NCBI GenBank assembly: GCA_036397975.1
Contig: DASWHW010000226.1
Coordinates: 1-10,877 of the forward strand
Reading direction: 5' to 3'
Length of the DNA: 10,877 nucleotides
From: SZUA-287 sp036397975
Lineage (GTDB): Bacteria; Bacteroidota; Ignavibacteria; UBA10030; UBA6906
Position 1 is the stretch's first letter; each line of letters opens with the position of its first letter. Below, in pieces: positions 1-7,007 of the stretch. The notes under the pieces were generated by a model. It ran no database searches, was not told the DNA's origin, and saw only the letters and a program-made list of their open reading frames with translations. Made by a program: the position numbers and the translations under genes.

Positions 1-530
1 GCAAAGGACGGGGCGTTTACCGGGACGATCATGAACTCCTGGAAGTCTACATTATTATCAGCGTGTTTCCCGCCATTCAGAATATTCATCATCGGTGTGG
101 GAAGATACTTTGCGTTTGTCCCGCCGATATACCGATAGAGGGGAACATCCAGGGAAAGAGACGATGCTCTTGCAATGGCAAGTGAAACCCCAAGAATGGC
201 ATTCGCGCCGAGCTTGGATTTGTTCGGGGTTCCATCCAGATCGATCATGAGACGATCGATTCCCACCTGATCCTGTGCATCCAATCCGGTGAGTTCTTCG
301 GCAATCAGATTGTTTACGTGCTCGACGGCATTCAACACTCCCTTGCCAAGATAACGGTTCTTATCACCATCGCGCAGCTCTACCGCTTCGTGTTCACCTG
401 TAGAGGCACCACTTGGGACCGCTGCCCTTCCAGTTGTTCCATCTTCCAACTCGACATCGACTTCTATGGTTGGGTTTCCCCTTGAATCAAGGATCTCCCG
501 GGCGATAATATCAACAATTGTAGTATTCAT
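1..530 (-). CDS. eno: Enolase (phosphopyruvate hydratase), N-terminal part, truncated by window edge
   Basis: Enolase converts 2-phosphoglycerate to phosphoenolpyruvate in glycolysis and is cytosolic. About 176 codons are visible, against roughly 430 in a full enolase, so the C-terminal barrel lies beyond the left edge. The reading is unmistakable: it opens MNTTIVDIIAREILDSRGNP, followed by the mobile-loop motif PSGASTGEHEA (about residues 38-48), SKLGANAILGVSLA (about 107-120) and the active-site stretch GGKHADNNVDFQEFMI near residue 160. That stretch contains the substrate-loop His and the Gln-Glu pair equivalent to E. coli Q166/E167. The ATG at 528-530 is preceded by GGAG with a 7-nt spacer and matches the usual enolase N-terminus. 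The gene is divergent from the GT9 gene at 720. It shows no frameshift or missing residue in the visible part and looks like an ordinary vertically inherited core gene. Confidence 0.98.
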   Translation of the reverse strand, partial: MNTTIVDIIAREILDSRGNPTIEVDVELEDGTTGRAAVPSGASTGEHEAVELRDGDKNRYLGKGVLNAVEHVNNLIAEELTGLDAQDQVGIDRLMIDLDGTPNKSKLGANAILGVSLAIARASSLSLDVPLYRYIGGTNAKYLPTPMMNILNGGKHADNNVDFQEFMIVPVNAPSF

Positions 531-537
531 CAAAAAG

Positions 538-541
538 CTCC
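538..541 (-). promoter_or_regulatory. Ribosome binding site of eno
   Basis: On the minus strand GGAG lies 7 nt before the enolase ATG, which is optimal spacing and fixes the start. Confidence 0.8.
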
Positions 542-592
542 AACATTCAGAATTGTCTGCGTGTGTCTCGGTAATTTGTGCAAAAGGTGTAA

Positions 593-622
593 AAAGTACG
601 GCAAAATGATGGAGAAATGCAA
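593..622 (-). promoter_or_regulatory. Candidate eno promoter
   Basis: On the minus strand TTGCAT (617-622) and TACTTT (593-598) are separated by 18 nt and would place transcription start about 50 nt upstream of the enolase ATG. The -10 match is only moderate. The rest of the 189-bp divergent region holds no convincing gene. For the plus-strand GT9 gene the only -10-like hexamer I find is TATACT at 638-643, and it lacks a good -35 box. Confidence 0.35.
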
Positions 623-719
623 CGAGGTATTTCGCTCTATACTCCCCCGATGAGCGATTGTTTGAGTTTCACCCACAAGCGCGCTACCTTGTACGGAACT
701 TTTCACAAACACGATAAAG

Positions 720-1760
720 ATGTCGGTGCCGCTGATTCACCCAGAAGAAATTCACAACATACTTTGCATCAAGCCGCGCGGAATCGGTGACATCGTACTC
801 TCGACGATTGTTCTGGAAAACCTCGCAGCGCATTTTCCAGATGCATCCATCGATTATCTTACGGAAGACTTTGCCAAGCCTGCTGTAGAATCTCATCCGC
901 TAGTGCGACGGGTGCACACGATGCGCAAAACGGAGTTTGTCGGTGCGGTTGCGTGGAGATTGCGCCGTGAGAAGTACGATCTCGTTGTGGATCTCTGGAC
1001 GAACCCGCGCAGCGCGCAGATTACTCTGCTATCGGGAGCCAGGTATCGTGTCGGGTACGCGTATCGCGGAAGAAAGTACGCGTATAATCTTCTGGCCACC
1101 AAAGAGCGCGGTGAAGTTCATTCCGCAGAGCATAACCTGGAGTTGCTGAGACCCATTGGCGTTCCTATCGTTTCAAAAAAGATTCAGTTTGTTGTTAGGC
1201 CGGAGGATGAAGAAGGTGCAAAGAGATTCTGGGTCAGGCAAAAGAACCACTCAAACCCAATCGCAGCTATTGTTCCAGGTGGCGGTTGGGCGTCGAAACG
1301 ATGCGACCCGACGAAGTGGATAGAAATCGCCCTTGCGCTTCATAAGAACTTTGAAGTACAGCTCTTGATATTGTGGGGGCCAGGTGACGAGGTGGATGCT
1401 GAGGCAATTCAGAAGGGCCTGGGTGAAGCAGCGTTGCTTGCCCCGAAGACCACCGTCGGGGAGATGGCGGGATTCATGAAGATGTGTGCCCTCGTCCTCG
1501 CGAACGACTCCGGACCAATGCACATTTCCGCAGCGATGGGCATTCCCACGATTGGAATCTTTGGACCAACCGATCCGGCGAAACATGGGCCTTATTCTAC
1601 GACTTCAGCATTTGTCCACAAGGCTGATCTTCACTGTATTGTCTGCAATCACCTTGAGTGTCCGTACGACCATGAATGTATGAAGGATCTTTCCGTCCGG
1701 TCAGTCCTCGAAAAAGTCCGTGCGGTTGCAGGAGGTGTGCTGAAGCCTCGGCTTAACTGA
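720..1760 (+). CDS. Glycosyltransferase family 9 (heptosyltransferase-like)
   Basis: A 346-residue protein, the usual length for GT9 (the ADP-heptose:LPS heptosyltransferase superfamily), which adds sugars to lipid A-core or other surface glycans at the inner face of the cytoplasmic membrane. The N-terminal Rossmann motif KPRGIGDIVLST is at residues 18-29. The donor-binding half shows VPGGGW (185-190) and the diagnostic ANDSGPMHISAAMGIPTIGIF followed by GPTDPAKHGP (261-291). A cluster C306-x2-C309-x4-C314-x5-C320 (CIVCNHLECPYDHECM) near the C-terminus resembles the conserved cysteines of many heptosyltransferase II-like proteins. No signal peptide or membrane segment is seen. The ATG at 720 lies just before the first conserved strand; its Shine-Dalgarno is weak (GATAAAG directly upstream). 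The acceptor and donor cannot be read from sequence, so WaaC/WaaF/WaaQ-type names are not assigned. The gene stands alone, divergent from eno and convergent with the lipoprotein gene. Confidence 0.93.
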   Translation: MSVPLIHPEEIHNILCIKPRGIGDIVLSTIVLENLAAHFPDASIDYLTEDFAKPAVESHPLVRRVHTMRKTEFVGAVAWRLRREKYDLVVDLWTNPRSAQITLLSGARYRVGYAYRGRKYAYNLLATKERGEVHSAEHNLELLRPIGVPIVSKKIQFVVRPEDEEGAKRFWVRQKNHSNPIAAIVPGGGWASKRCDPTKWIEIALALHKNFEVQLLILWGPGDEVDAEAIQKGLGEAALLAPKTTVGEMAGFMKMCALVLANDSGPMHISAAMGIPTIGIFGPTDPAKHGPYSTTSAFVHKADLHCIVCNHLECPYDHECMKDLSVRSVLEKVRAVAGGVLKPRLN

Positions 1761-1782
1761 AGAGAGAATTTACCTGACTCAC

Positions 1783-1815
1783 AAAAAAACGGCGGACATT
1801 GCGTCCGCCGTTCTT
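1783..1815 (-). terminator. Rho-independent terminator shared by convergent genes
   Basis: A perfect 10-bp GC-rich stem, AACGGCGGAC (1788-1797) pairing with GTCCGCCGTT (1803-1812), closes a 5-nt loop. The A7 run at 1783-1789 becomes a U-tract on the minus strand, making a textbook terminator for the lipoprotein gene that ends at 1837. For the plus-strand GT9 gene the same hairpin is followed only by a weak CTTC, so termination in that direction is probably less efficient. Confidence 0.88.
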
Positions 1816-1836
1816 CAATCCTGTAAGTGTGATCGG

Positions 1837-3342
1837 TTATCGAGTGGTGAAGCTGAACGACTCAGAAAACCCTTGCCCGAAATCACCTGACCTTCCTTGC
1901 TGTATATTGACGTAACTTCCCGAAGCAGCGGCATCCACGCTGGCGAGAGGAAATACCTGCTGCGCTCTCCATGTGTAATTCCTGTTCGACGGCAGGCCGA
2001 GTCCCTGTGCCGAGAGATTCGGGATAGATGTCATGTTCTGGCTGGTGAAGATGAGAAATGTCGGGTCGGCAGAAGAGTTCGGTACAATGGTCACCACATT
2101 CACTCCGGAACCGCCGCCCTGGGTAAACAAAAATGACGTTGAAGTATCAACATTTGTCCCATTGTTAACCGGCAGACTCAATTGTGGCGCTGTCTCCAAG
2201 GGAATGCTTAAGCCCGATGTTCCAGCGGCGATATTCGATTTAAAAAAGAACGCACTTCGACTGCCAGAGTTCCCATTAGTGTAGATACTATAAGTGGCTC
2301 CCGAAATGCTAGGAACAGTGTAGCTCAGATTGTTCCCAAGGGTTCCCCCCTCACTTCCTATGAATATCGGAGATGGACCAAAATGTATATATAATTGGCG
2401 TGAGCTGAGGGAGTAGCTCGCAGGCAAGCTCACAGTACCACTGATATTCTGATCGACCGGGTCTGTTAGCTGTCCGGCGGTAAAGTTGTTATTGGCAAAT
2501 GTTCCTCCATCGCTGATCGTGAGCGATTGGCTTCCGAACGCGTCATAATTGCTTGGGAGGTTATTTGTTCCTGTTGTGTAACGTACCACGTGGATCATCC
2601 CGCTTAAGGAGGCAGCGGACGAAAACCAGGTTACGTTAAAACTGTATGCACCCGTTGTCTGATTTGCGATTGTGCTTCCTTGCTCATCACCGCTTACAAA
2701 TACGACCCGGGTTGTTTTTCCCACTGCGGCAGGCACTGTCCCGCTTATGGTGGCTGAGTTTGAAGTACCAAATGCTCCGAATGTATATACCAGCGTCGGA
2801 TCGGGTCTTGTAAGTCCCTGGTAAACTATTGCCAGCTTCTGACTTCCAATCACCATGGAAATATCGTACGGTGTTGTAACGTTCGTAACAGTAAACCCAC
2901 CAGATGAGTTCGTTGTAACCGCAGCCTTTCCCTTCACAACAACAGCCGCGCCAGCGATTGGCTGGTTGAAGAAATCGACAACGGTACCGCTGACGGTAAT
3001 AGTGCTGCTTACCGGTACAGTGATGGAAATGGTGAGCATTGCCGGAGTCGCGGCCGCATCCCGGATGACCAGGGAGGTGCTACCCGATGCTACGGCAGTG
3101 ACGTACAGAGTATCGGCACTGATTCGCGCTGTTGCAACCGCCGAGTTGGGGGCCGTTGCAATGGTGTATGGCGCTGTTCCACCTGTTAGCCTCGCGGCGG
3201 AAGTTCCGCCCGAGGTTACTGTGACCGCATTGCCCGGGAATGCGGTAATCCCCCCGCCACTTGGATTGGCCGGATTATCGTCGCTCTTGCACCCAACCAG
3301 CGACAGGCCGATAAAGCAAAGGCCGATGAGCGTGTGTTTCAT
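1837..3342 (-). CDS. Surface-type lipoprotein with repeated beta-sandwich modules
   Basis: A 501-residue protein with an SPII signal peptide: a positive start (MKHT), a hydrophobic core and the lipobox LVGC, with the lipidated cysteine at residue 18. The mature end reads CKSDDN. A Lys plus acidic residues just after the cysteine resembles the lipoprotein export signals described in Bacteroidota, so outer-face exposure is plausible but inferred. Next come a Big2-like segment (about 31-110, containing LTGGTAPYT) and a carboxypeptidase-regulatory-like fold (about 115-165: SGTVVDFFNQPIAGAAVVV, TNSSGGFTV). Two further modules also open with SGTV, at about 200 and 301, and a C-terminal segment begins LPVNNGTNVDTSTSF (390-404), like an Fn3-type domain. 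No catalytic motif is visible, and the true function is not recognised. AAGAGGGG 5 nt upstream supports the ATG at 3340-3342. It is divergent from the sigma-factor gene with 155 bp between them, so it is a candidate target of that regulator. Confidence 0.85.
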   Translation of the reverse strand: MKHTLIGLCFIGLSLVGCKSDDNPANPSGGGITAFPGNAVTVTSGGTSAARLTGGTAPYTIATAPNSAVATARISADTLYVTAVASGSTSLVIRDAAATPAMLTISITVPVSSTITVSGTVVDFFNQPIAGAAVVVKGKAAVTTNSSGGFTVTNVTTPYDISMVIGSQKLAIVYQGLTRPDPTLVYTFGAFGTSNSATISGTVPAAVGKTTRVVFVSGDEQGSTIANQTTGAYSFNVTWFSSAASLSGMIHVVRYTTGTNNLPSNYDAFGSQSLTISDGGTFANNNFTAGQLTDPVDQNISGTVSLPASYSLSSRQLYIHFGPSPIFIGSEGGTLGNNLSYTVPSISGATYSIYTNGNSGSRSAFFFKSNIAAGTSGLSIPLETAPQLSLPVNNGTNVDTSTSFLFTQGGGSGVNVVTIVPNSSADPTFLIFTSQNMTSIPNLSAQGLGLPSNRNYTWRAQQVFPLASVDAAASGSYVNIQQGRSGDFGQGFSESFSFTTR

Positions 3343-3347
3343 AATTA

Positions 3348-3355
3348 CCCCTCTT
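3348..3355 (-). promoter_or_regulatory. Ribosome binding site of the lipoprotein gene
   Basis: AAGAGGGG on the minus strand lies 5 nt before the ATG. It is strong, purine-rich and correctly spaced. Confidence 0.75.
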
Positions 3356-3415
3356 AATTGATGAATGATTGCAGAAAGTTCCTATCTCATAACGCAGGAA
3401 AACGGAGCGAAAGTG

Positions 3416-3450
3416 ATAATATCGATACAACATTTCTACTTTAATTGCAA
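3416..3450 (-). promoter_or_regulatory. Candidate promoter of the lipoprotein gene, with palindrome
   Basis: On the minus strand TTAAAG (3439-3444), a 17-nt spacer and TATTAT (3416-3421) give a plausible promoter. An overlapping alternative is TTGCAA (3445-3450), a 17-nt spacer and TATCGA (3422-3427). The 10-bp palindrome AATTGCAATT (3443-3452) covers the -35 area of both and could be an operator. In the other direction, no convincing sigma-70 pair is seen for the sigma-factor gene. Both proposals rest on hexamer matching only. Confidence 0.35.
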
Positions 3451-3456
3451 TTTCCC

Positions 3457-3501
3457 ATGAGGAGACTTACCTTGGAAAACAGAATATCTTCAGTGATTTG
3501 A
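3457..3501 (+). other. Possible leader ORF overlapping the sigma-factor start
   Basis: A 14-codon frame starting ATG at 3457 (MRRLTLENRISSVI) ends in TGA at 3499-3501. Its stop overlaps the TTG start of the sigma gene at 3498-3500. The best Shine-Dalgarno of the region, AGGAG at 3460-3464, sits 7 nt before an in-frame TTG at 3472, so the actually translated piece may be 9 codons. The sigma start itself lacks a good ribosome site. The arrangement suits translational coupling, but such a short frame could also be chance. Confidence 0.35.
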
Positions 3502-4064
3502 TAGGGTCTGAAGCAAATATTACCCAGATGCTCGAGCAATTGTCGGGTGGCAACAGGGCCATCGTGGACATGCTGTTACCACTCGTCTACGACGAACTAA
3601 AGAAGCTGGCTAGCAGGAAACTTCGCGGAGAGCGTTCCGACCATACACTGAACACGACTGCCCTGGTTCATGAGGCATACCTGAAGCTCGTTGACCAGCA
3701 CCAGGTTTCGTGGAAGAACAGAGCACATTTTTTTGCCATTGCAGCGCAGGCAATGAGGCGAATCCTGATCAATTATGCGAACAGCAGGCTTGCACAGAAG
3801 CGGGGTGGCGACAGTCCGGTCACAACTCTCCACGAAGAATCTGTGGCGCGCGAAGTACGTGCTGACGAGCTCATTGCTCTGGATGAAGCCCTGGATCGTT
3901 TGAAGCAATTAAGCGAGAGGCAATCGACTGTTGTTGAGTATCACTTCTTCGGGGGGTTAAAACACGAAGAGATTGCAGAAGTCCTCGGCGTCTCGCTTCC
4001 CACCGTGCGCCGGGACTGGAGGCTTGCAAAGGCGTGGTTAACGCGTGAACTAAAGCCTTCCTAG
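3498..4064 (+). CDS. ECF-type sigma factor, kinase-associated (TIGR02999/PF07638 type)
   Basis: A 188-residue RNA polymerase sigma factor with regions 2 and 4 only. Region 2 spans about residues 8-100 (LLPLVYDELKKLASRKL, TALVHEAYLKLVDQ, FFAIAAQAMRRILINYA). Region 4 spans about 122-185, with a helix-turn-helix in KHEEIAEVLGVSLPTVRRDW and the family's RLAKAWL end. The acidic DAED motif that usual ECF factors carry in region 2.2 is replaced by NTTA (residues 52-55), with Thr53 and Thr54. No anti-sigma gene is nearby; instead the next gene, 55 bp downstream on the same strand, is a Ser/Thr kinase, the standard partner of this subfamily. The start is uncertain: TTG at 3498 gives the family-like N-terminus MIGSEANITQML, and no ATG, GTG or TTG occurs in frame upstream before the stop at 3417. 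The first in-frame ATG, at 3528, would trim ten residues. Confidence 0.93.
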   Translation: MIGSEANITQMLEQLSGGNRAIVDMLLPLVYDELKKLASRKLRGERSDHTLNTTALVHEAYLKLVDQHQVSWKNRAHFFAIAAQAMRRILINYANSRLAQKRGGDSPVTTLHEESVAREVRADELIALDEALDRLKQLSERQSTVVEYHFFGGLKHEEIAEVLGVSLPTVRRDWRLAKAWLTRELKPS

Positions 4065-4119
4065 ACGCATATCTTCGTTCCTCTTTATTCAAACTAACCG
4101 CCGAAAAATCTTCGAAAGC

Positions 4120-6903
4120 ATGGATCAATCGCGCTGGCAACTTGTCCAAACACACTTCGAGGAGGCACTGAAGCTTCCTCCTCGCGACCGGACGTTATAC
4201 ATAAAGAGAGTTTGTGGATCCGATGAGGGGCTCTACAACGAGGTTGCTTCTCTTCTTGAGGCAGATGAAAAGTCACATGATATCTTCGAAGGAGCGATGT
4301 CGGATGCGTTCAGTGCTGCGGCTGCGGCGCTGTCACATGCGGGAAAGAATGTAGGTGCGTACAGGATACTTCGTGAGATCGGATCGGGAGGCATGGGAAC
4401 AGTATTCCTTGCAGAGAGGGCGGATGGTCAATTCGAGCAGTACGTTGCACTGAAGCTCATTCGGCTCGGCATGAGCAGCAGTGACGTACTCCGGCGGTTT
4501 CAATCCGAACGTCAAATACTGGCACGCCTGCAGCATCCGCACATAGCGCGCTTGTTGGAAGGCGGCGTCTCCGACGAAGGTCTCCCTTACTTCACGATGG
4601 ATTATGTGGAAGGTCTTCCCATCGACGTCTATTGTGATAAGCACCACCTCGCCATCGAAGAGCGGCTCTCACTTTTTCTTGAGGTTTGTTCCGCTGTTCA
4701 ATACGCTCACAGGAATCTGGTCGTTCATCGCGATCTGAAACCAAGCAACATACTCGTTACCGAAGAAGGCTCCGTCCGGCTTCTCGACTTTGGAATTGCA
4801 AAGTTTCTGGCTGACGAGGAATCGTCACATGAAATGTTGACGCGCCTCGGCCAGCGGGTGATGACGCCCGAATATGCATCTCCCGAACAGGTGAAAGGGG
4901 ATCCGATTGGGACGTCATCCGATGTTTACTCCCTCGGGATCATACTCTATCAACTGCTTACTGGCTGCCGTCCGTATCATTTTCCCACAAGATCTCCGTC
5001 CGATGTGGAGCGTGTGATCACGATGGAGGAACCAAAGCGCCCCAGTGCAGCTGTCATCTCTCCAAAAGATGAGGGCGAAAAGGCAGCACCGGGCGATCGA
5101 AGCAAGGCTCGCGGAACAAATCCGGATCGCTTGCGCCGACGCCTGGAGGGTGACCTCGACAATATCTGTATGATGGTGCTCCGAAAGGAGCCGGAGCGGC
5201 GCTATGGCTCCGTGGAAGAGCTGTTCCAGGATATTCAGCGACACCTGAACAACATACCGGTCCACGCCCGGGCTTCAACAATCGGCTACCGGATCCAGAA
5301 GTTCGTGGGAAGACATCGGGTTGGGGTGGGAATTGCAGCAATGGCGATGCTCGCAATCATCACGCTCGTTTTTTTCTATACCATTCAACTGACGGAAGAA
5401 CGCGACAGAGCAATGCTGGAAGCACAGAAGGCAGAGCAGGTATCGGAATTTCTACGCGGATTGTTTGGCTCTGCAGACCCTTATAATGCACGTGGAGAGG
5501 CCATCACAGCTCGAGAAATTCTTGACAAGGGAGCTGCCCGAATCGACAAAGAGCTTGCATCGCAACCGGAAGTCCAGGCGACGCTGTTCTATATCGTTGG
5601 TGATGTCTACGTGAGCCTTGGAGTTTTTGATAAGGCGAATACTCTCCTTCAAAAGTCCCTTTCATTACGACGAACAATCTATGGAAACGATCATCCGGAG
5701 GTGGCAACTGCACTCAATAAGATAGGGGAACTGCTGACTGCCCGTGGGGAGTATCTGGAAGCCGAGGAATCTCTCCGCGAGGCACTTGCCATTCGCATGC
5801 GTCATCCCGAAAAGCAGAGTGGATTAGCGGAAGTTCAGAACAACCTCGGCTGGACGTTGAATAATCTTGGCGAGTATGATTCTGCCGAGACCTATTATAG
5901 GAGAGCATTTGCGTCGTGGTCCGAGGATGGGGAGCGAGAACAAGCGTCCGTTGCAATGAATAATTTGGCCCTCGTTCTTGACGAGAAGGGAAAGAAAGCC
6001 GAAGCCGAGTCGCTGTATCGGGAAACCCTGTCACTCCAAATAGAACTATTTCAAGGCCCTCACCCTGAAATCGGAACTACGATCTACAACCTGGCTCAAC
6101 TCCTTCTCTTCCGGGGAAATCTTGCCGAAGCTGAATCGCTTCAAAGGGTCGGCTTGGATATGGACAAGAAGCTCTTTGGCGAAGAACACCCGAACGTCGC
6201 CTATAGCATCAACAGTCTTGCACAGATGCTTGAGAAAACGGGAAAGAAGGTTGAGACAGAACGACTTTATCGCGATGTATTGGCAATGCGTCTGCGAATG
6301 CTTGGCCCGGATCACGCCGATGTTGGATACAGCTATTACCACCTTGCCCGTTTTCTTCATCGCGAAAAACGATACGATGAAGCAGAGGGCAGATATAACG
6401 ATGCCCTGCGCGTGCATCGCAATGCCGGAGGCGAAGACCACCCAGCCACAGCCAGGTCGCTGGAGGGTTTGGCTGGAATCTGCCGCGAAAAAGGAGAACT
6501 CAAGCAAGCCCTTGATTTCTACAAACAGGCACTGACAATCCGTCGAGACAAACTGCCCCAGAATCACACAAGCATAACCAATTCACTTCTTGATATGGGC
6601 GAGGTATTGATGGAGGCGAAGCAGGCAAACAAAGCAGAGTCATACCTGCGAGAAGCACTTTCACGGGAAGAAGCGAGAATCCCAGGGAATAGCTACAGAC
6701 TCCTGCTTATTCAGAGTGCGCTTGGAGAATGTCTTGGTGAACTCAATCGTTTTTCGTCGGCGGAAAGCCTGCTTATCGCTTCCTATACTGCGCTCAAAAC
6801 TCAGAATGGAGAAGGAGATTCAGTAACCCATAGAACCGCCAAGAGACTTGTCAGTCTCTATGACGCTTGGGGAAAAAAGGAAAGGGCAGAACTCTATCGT
6901 TGA
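4120..6903 (+). CDS. Transmembrane Ser/Thr protein kinase with C-terminal TPR array
   Basis: A 927-residue Hanks-type kinase. Residues 1-75 form a helical N-terminal extension (MDQSRWQLVQTHFEEALKLP) common to this subfamily. The kinase domain (about 80-378) has the Gly-loop GSGGMG (88-93), Lys112 in VALKLI, Glu130, the catalytic loop HRDLKPSN (203-210), DFG (223-225), SPE (254-256) and Asp268, so it should be active and is of the RD type. A loop rich in charged residues (about 310-340) precedes GDLDNI. One membrane helix lies at about 401-423, placing the kinase in the cytoplasm and the rest in the periplasm. Residues 470-920 carry about ten kinesin-light-chain-type TPRs, with an exact 42-residue period for the histidines at 648, 690, 732, 774 and 816. 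It probably phosphorylates the sigma factor encoded just upstream. ATG 4120 has only a weak ribosome site. Confidence 0.94.
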   Translation: MDQSRWQLVQTHFEEALKLPPRDRTLYIKRVCGSDEGLYNEVASLLEADEKSHDIFEGAMSDAFSAAAAALSHAGKNVGAYRILREIGSGGMGTVFLAERADGQFEQYVALKLIRLGMSSSDVLRRFQSERQILARLQHPHIARLLEGGVSDEGLPYFTMDYVEGLPIDVYCDKHHLAIEERLSLFLEVCSAVQYAHRNLVVHRDLKPSNILVTEEGSVRLLDFGIAKFLADEESSHEMLTRLGQRVMTPEYASPEQVKGDPIGTSSDVYSLGIILYQLLTGCRPYHFPTRSPSDVERVITMEEPKRPSAAVISPKDEGEKAAPGDRSKARGTNPDRLRRRLEGDLDNICMMVLRKEPERRYGSVEELFQDIQRHLNNIPVHARASTIGYRIQKFVGRHRVGVGIAAMAMLAIITLVFFYTIQLTEERDRAMLEAQKAEQVSEFLRGLFGSADPYNARGEAITAREILDKGAARIDKELASQPEVQATLFYIVGDVYVSLGVFDKANTLLQKSLSLRRTIYGNDHPEVATALNKIGELLTARGEYLEAEESLREALAIRMRHPEKQSGLAEVQNNLGWTLNNLGEYDSAETYYRRAFASWSEDGEREQASVAMNNLALVLDEKGKKAEAESLYRETLSLQIELFQGPHPEIGTTIYNLAQLLLFRGNLAEAESLQRVGLDMDKKLFGEEHPNVAYSINSLAQMLEKTGKKVETERLYRDVLAMRLRMLGPDHADVGYSYYHLARFLHREKRYDEAEGRYNDALRVHRNAGGEDHPATARSLEGLAGICREKGELKQALDFYKQALTIRRDKLPQNHTSITNSLLDMGEVLMEAKQANKAESYLREALSREEARIPGNSYRLLLIQSALGECLGELNRFSSAESLLIASYTALKTQNGEGDSVTHRTAKRLVSLYDAWGKKERAELYR

Positions 6904-6939
6904 TGGTGATGGTCGAGTATGACCTTTGGTAGTAATGAA

Positions 6940-6968
6940 TTGACTTTTTGATGAAAGTGCAGTATCCT
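6940..6968 (+). promoter_or_regulatory. Sigma-70-like promoter of the LamG/T9SS protein gene
   Basis: TTGACT (6940-6945), a 17-nt spacer and TATCCT (6963-6968) is the best housekeeping-type promoter in the window. It would start transcription near 6975, about 33 nt before the ATG at 7008. It lies right after the kinase stop, so the secreted-protein gene can be expressed separately from the sigma/kinase pair. Confidence 0.6.
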
Positions 6969-6998
6969 CATTACGAACTCACCATCACTTACACCATT

Positions 6999-7003
6999 GG
7001 AGG
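6999..7003 (+). promoter_or_regulatory. Ribosome binding site that decides the start at 7008
   Basis: GGAGG lies 4 nt before ATG 7008. The frame is open further upstream to a TTG at 6948, but that codon lies within the promoter spacer. Only the 7008 start puts the signal peptide at the N-terminus. Confidence 0.8.
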
Positions 7004-7007
7004 TTGC

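Noticed and set aside
530..712. 60-codon minus-strand frame upstream of eno, GTG start, with TGA overlapping the eno ATG
   Set aside because: The overlap looks like coupling, but the frame spans the probable eno promoter, starts with GTG without a ribosome site and has no recognisable protein character.
2855..3361. 168-codon plus-strand frame opposite the lipoprotein gene
   Set aside because: It lies antisense to a well-supported lipoprotein and its low-complexity V/A/T composition mirrors the opposite strand.
6046..6567. 173-codon minus-strand frame and an overlapping plus-strand frame at 6122-6535
   Set aside because: Both are shadows of the TPR repeats of the kinase gene, favoured by its regular codon pattern.
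6948..7007. 20-codon N-terminal extension of the secreted protein from TTG 6948
   Set aside because: It would bury the signal peptide behind a polar stretch and starts inside the promoter spacer; ATG 7008 has a clear GGAGG.
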